Source of the DNA: Alphaproteobacteria bacterium
Lineage (GTDB): Bacteria > Pseudomonadota > Alphaproteobacteria > SHVP01
DNA: 64,000 nt
Direction of reading: 5' to 3'
NCBI GenBank assembly: GCA_040216735.1
Contig: JAVJOO010000002.1
Coordinates: 1 to 64,000, forward strand
Shown here one piece after another: positions 61,750 through 64,000 of the stretch; the stretch's first letter is position 1, and each line of letters opens with the position of its first letter. The notes beneath the pieces are model-generated. The model was not told where the DNA came from and ran no database searches. It worked only from the letters and a program-made list of their open reading frames with translations. A program made the translations under genes and the position numbers.

Positions 61750-62079
61750 CTACTTCGCGGGCAGCGTGTCGGCGAAGGCTTCGGCCTTGTCGATCCACGA
61801 CCTAAGCTGTTTGGCGGTCTTGATCCCTTCGGCGGCGACGTAAATCATGCCGGTCATCGGGCGACCGGTGAAGTCCATCGGGCGGGCGTGTTTTTGCTTG
61901 AGCGCCTTGCTGGCCGCCTCCGGCCCAAGCCGGAGCATCAGTTCCTGTTTGACGATGCCGCAGGCCATATTGCCGTGCAGCATAAAGGCGATGCCGCCGA
62001 ACATTTTCTTTTCAACGACGTCGTCGCGGTGCCCGAGCATCGCGTGAACGCGTGCTGCAAGCTTCTCGTAGTAGGCCAT
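61750..62079 (-). CDS. TfoX N-terminal domain protein
   Basis: 109 residues from ATG 62079 (GGGAGGGC upstream). One TfoX_N domain: KKMFGGIAFMLHGNMACGIV, MLRLGPEAASKALKQ, RPMDFTGRPMTGMIYVAAEG, and LRSWIDKAEAFADTLP. No C-terminal TfoX domain. Members of this short form are widespread and mostly uncharacterised; a competence role should not be assumed. Confidence 0.9.
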   Translation of the reverse strand: MAYYEKLAARVHAMLGHRDDVVEKKMFGGIAFMLHGNMACGIVKQELMLRLGPEAASKALKQKHARPMDFTGRPMTGMIYVAAEGIKTAKQLRSWIDKAEAFADTLPAK

Positions 62080-62169
62080 GCCGCCCTCCCTGGTCGATCT
62101 CGTCAGTTTAATCGGCCATGCGGCCGCGATCTGCCGACAAAACGCCAGCACCCAACAAACCGTACGGGG

Positions 62170-62910
62170 TCAATCGGTGTAGCGATTGATTGCCCACAGC
62201 CCGTCGTGCCATTCGAGCATCGTCGTTTCCGCGGAGTTGACCGTGCGGTTGCCGCCGTGGACGCCGTAGGCGGGGTTGAACAGAAAGCTGCCGGCGCGAA
62301 AGGGATGCGCGTCACCCGCAACGGTGTCGCGGGTAAGACAAAAAATCTCTTCGTTGCACGGGTGCCATTCGGCACCGAGCCCGGAAACGCCCTTGGGGAT
62401 CGTCAGGTGGCGCGTGTCGGCGCCGCTGACCGGATCCTGCCACAGCACACGGCGGACCACCCCGGTGGGTTTGCCATCGATCAACGACGGCGTCACCGCC
62501 ACCGTGGCGGGGTCGAGCGCCACGATCGCACCAGGTTGTGGCTGCGCTGCGGCGGCCGGCGCATAGGTTTGCGGCGCATTCAAGATCAGGATCAGCCGCG
62601 TGCCTTGCGCCGCCCGCCAACGGAACGGATGACCGGCGGGGTGAAAAAAGAACGTGCCCGCCGCCAAGGCCGTCGTGCCATCGTGGACCGTACCCTGGAT
62701 CACGTACCCCTGTTGCGCCGCTGTGCCGACCAATGCGTCCGACGACCAGCCCGCCGGCATCTCCACCAGCGCGCTGCGCACCGTTCCGTCCTCCAGCCGA
62801 CGCAGAAGGCGCGCCGGCAGATCTGGCGGCGCCCCCGGCAGGGACAACGGCGCGAGGGGAAGATCGTCACTATGGAACAGGACCGAGGAATCGAAACTCA
62901 GATCGGGCAT
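62170..62910 (-). CDS. Double-cupin protein (DUF4437-like)
   Basis: 246 residues. Two cupin-like halves: GTVRSALVEMPAGWSSDALV with GYVIQGTVHDG and FFFHPAGHPFRWRA; then GLGAEWHPCNEEIFCLTRDT and SFLFNPAYGVHGGN. His and Glu residues at the metal positions are kept in the second half (EWHPCNEE, HGG). Cytosolic. ChrR- or DUF4437-type bicupins of this size act as metal-sensing or small-molecule enzymes; function is unknown. It ends 61 bases after the next gene on this strand. Confidence 0.82.
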   Translation of the reverse strand: MPDLSFDSSVLFHSDDLPLAPLSLPGAPPDLPARLLRRLEDGTVRSALVEMPAGWSSDALVGTAAQQGYVIQGTVHDGTTALAAGTFFFHPAGHPFRWRAAQGTRLILILNAPQTYAPAAAAQPQPGAIVALDPATVAVTPSLIDGKPTGVVRRVLWQDPVSGADTRHLTIPKGVSGLGAEWHPCNEEIFCLTRDTVAGDAHPFRAGSFLFNPAYGVHGGNRTVNSAETTMLEWHDGLWAINRYTD

Positions 62911-62970
62911 CTGTCCAGTCTAGCAGAAGGGACGGCACCGGTTGCAGCGAACGAACCGCCAGCTTACGGG

Positions 62971-63561
62971 CTATTCGACCGGCCACGGCAGAACGGTCAG
63001 TTCGGGCCATCGGCGGACCCAGGACGCGGCCTTCGCGGCGTAGCGGTCGGCGCGGCCCGGCGCGACGTTGGGGCGGATCGTGAAGTTCAGGACATCGTCG
63101 AGTCCGGCAGGCGCGTAGATCGCGAGCGCACCATCCCCGCCGCGGCGAATGCCGACCGACATTGAACGGGTCAGGAATTGATCGATCCCGTCCTCGGACG
63201 ATTGCAGCACCGCGCACGGGGTGCCAAAGCGCGTTTCGTACCAAAGGTGGACGCGAGCCTGATTGCGAATCTCGATATCGACCCCGGGTAGCGGACCTAG
63301 CGCCGCCAGGGTGCGGCGAATCGCCCGGTCCTCCGCCTCGTAAGAGAGATCGCCGTCGTCGAAATAGAACACGTCGTAGTCGTCTATGCCGTATTGCGGG
63401 TCGCGGCCGGTCAGCGCGTTCCACACGCTTTGGCACACGCACCCCGCTGTCAGGTACCAGTTGGGCAACAGCGCATCGGTCAGTGAGGACAGAAGGGCAC
63501 CGTTCACCGGATTGGCGAGAACGGCGCGCAGTACTCGATCCTCGGTCGTGGGAGGACTCAC
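62971..63561 (-). CDS. Nucleotidyltransferase-fold protein (NTP_transf_6 type)
   Basis: 196 residues from GTG 63561, overlapping the stop of the upstream VOC gene (GTGA). WYLTAGCVCQSVWNALTGRD then GIDDYDVFYFDD matches the NTP_transf_6 pattern G-x-x-x-Q-x-V-W-N-x-x-x-G and (D/I)DxDxFYFDD, whose acidic residues would bind magnesium. C-terminal half: NQARVHLWYETRFG, SVGIRR, and YAAKAASWVRRWPEL. Substrate unknown. Confidence 0.88.
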   Translation of the reverse strand: MSPPTTEDRVLRAVLANPVNGALLSSLTDALLPNWYLTAGCVCQSVWNALTGRDPQYGIDDYDVFYFDDGDLSYEAEDRAIRRTLAALGPLPGVDIEIRNQARVHLWYETRFGTPCAVLQSSEDGIDQFLTRSMSVGIRRGGDGALAIYAPAGLDDVLNFTIRPNVAPGRADRYAAKAASWVRRWPELTVLPWPVE

Positions 63562-64000
63562 GCCTCGAGGGCTGTCCAGAAATACCCGTCGGGCGAATCG
63601 AACGAGAACGCGCGATGGCCGAACTCGTCCGGCGCGATCGACGTTACGGCCGTGGCGCCGGCCCCGACGACCTTTTCGCGCATGCCCGCAAGATCGTTCG
63701 CCCGGAATGAATTGCCGGTGTAGCCGAGGTGCCCTGGACGCGACAGATCGCGCCAATCGGGCGCGGGCCGGCCTTCGTCGAGCCGGATGACCTTGAGCCG
63801 CCCGGAGCGGCGCTCGGCCGGGGCGTTGGTCGCGCGGGGATCATCGAAGTCGCTGGCGTAAAACGTTTCGCCGTCGGCGAGGTCGAAAATGCGGGCCGGA
63901 CCGCTGCCCGCCACGCCCACCGTGGTCGAATCGTTGAGCCGAACCATGCCGAGGGTGTCGTCGTAGAAGGTGAGGCTTTTTTTGCTGTCGTCCTGGATCA
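63558..64000 (-). CDS. VOC/glyoxalase family protein (N-terminus beyond window)
   Basis: Minus-strand reading frame continuing past 64000; the frame upstream of the internal ATG at 63947 reads DDSKKSLTFYDDTLGMVRLN, the beginning of a VOC module, so the true start is outside. Downstream parts: IFDLADGETFYASDFDD, RPGHLGYTGNSFRAND, EKVVGAGATAVTSIAPD and FSFDSPDGYFWTALEA. Its TGA overlaps the GTG of the nucleotidyltransferase-fold gene, so the two are coupled. Confidence 0.85.
   Translation of the reverse strand, partial: IQDDSKKSLTFYDDTLGMVRLNDSTTVGVAGSGPARIFDLADGETFYASDFDDPRATNAPAERRSGRLKVIRLDEGRPAPDWRDLSRPGHLGYTGNSFRANDLAGMREKVVGAGATAVTSIAPDEFGHRAFSFDSPDGYFWTALEA

Overview
The window is GC-rich, densely coded DNA from an alphaproteobacterium, most likely a member of the Rhodospirillales or a close relative. 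The best taxonomic clue is the order small basic protein - murA - DUF2948 - hisG - hisD (21855-25945), which is characteristic of Alphaproteobacteria. TRAP transporters, family 5 solute-binding proteins, many SDR and VOC enzymes, and GTG/TTG starts fit a metabolically versatile environmental or marine organism. No phage, IS element, CRISPR array or rRNA was seen. One tRNA gene, tRNA-Thr(GGT), is present.

Layout. (1) 1-7586 (minus) is most of a giant surface protein: an N-terminal FecR-type domain, a Gly/Asp-rich RTX calcium-binding block, then about 15 VCBS/cadherin-like repeats of 100 residues, the distal ones in exact 300-bp register. It runs off the left edge. (2) 8049-14383 holds an FkbM methyltransferase, a PhyH-type dioxygenase, and a tightly overlapping operon of APS kinase, ATP sulfurylase, a pyruvate-kinase-like protein and a sulfotransferase. 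It reads as a dedicated PAPS-making and sulfate-transfer module with an apparent ATP-regenerating enzyme built in. (3) 14527-21359 has a CbiM-like membrane protein, a three-gene ABC exporter (ATPase, FtsX-type permease, HlyD-type adaptor) and an orphan peptide-type binding protein. (4) 21673-25945 is the tRNA and the murA/his housekeeping block.

(5) 26041-34826 is an accessory metabolic region: GST, two tandem Asp/Glu-racemase-fold proteins lacking both catalytic cysteines, a membrane protein, a LysR regulator, a haem-oxygenase-like diiron oxidase candidate, four SDR dehydrogenases, a ParDE toxin-antitoxin pair with a palindromic operator, and a DOPA-dioxygenase-like protein. (6) 34947-42726 has two paralogous family 5 binding proteins without permeases, a methyltransferase, and a complete TRAP transporter (DctQ, DctM, DctP). 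(7) 42782-48256 has a cupin and a copper-resistance cluster: secreted His/Cys protein, cupredoxin, CopA, CopB and a His-tailed periplasmic protein. (8) 48310-52125 is a probable Fur-controlled metal-chelate ABC importer plus a methyltransferase, with a strong internal UUCG hairpin/attenuator.

(9) 52144-64000 is mixed metabolism: class II aldolase, two tandem double-VOC proteins, an AceE/MdeB-like E1 dehydrogenase divergent from an Lrp regulator, an AlkD-like DNA repair protein, a flavin-dependent acyl-CoA-dehydrogenase-like enzyme, a short ParB-domain protein, a TfoX-N protein, cupin, nucleotidyltransferase-fold and VOC proteins.

The candidates most worth following as undescribed biology are the PAPS operon with its embedded pyruvate kinase paralogue, the cysteine-less racemase pair, the diiron oxidase-SDR pair, and the Fur-box importer-methyltransferase operon. 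All functions are read from sequence motifs and gene order. No database search was run.
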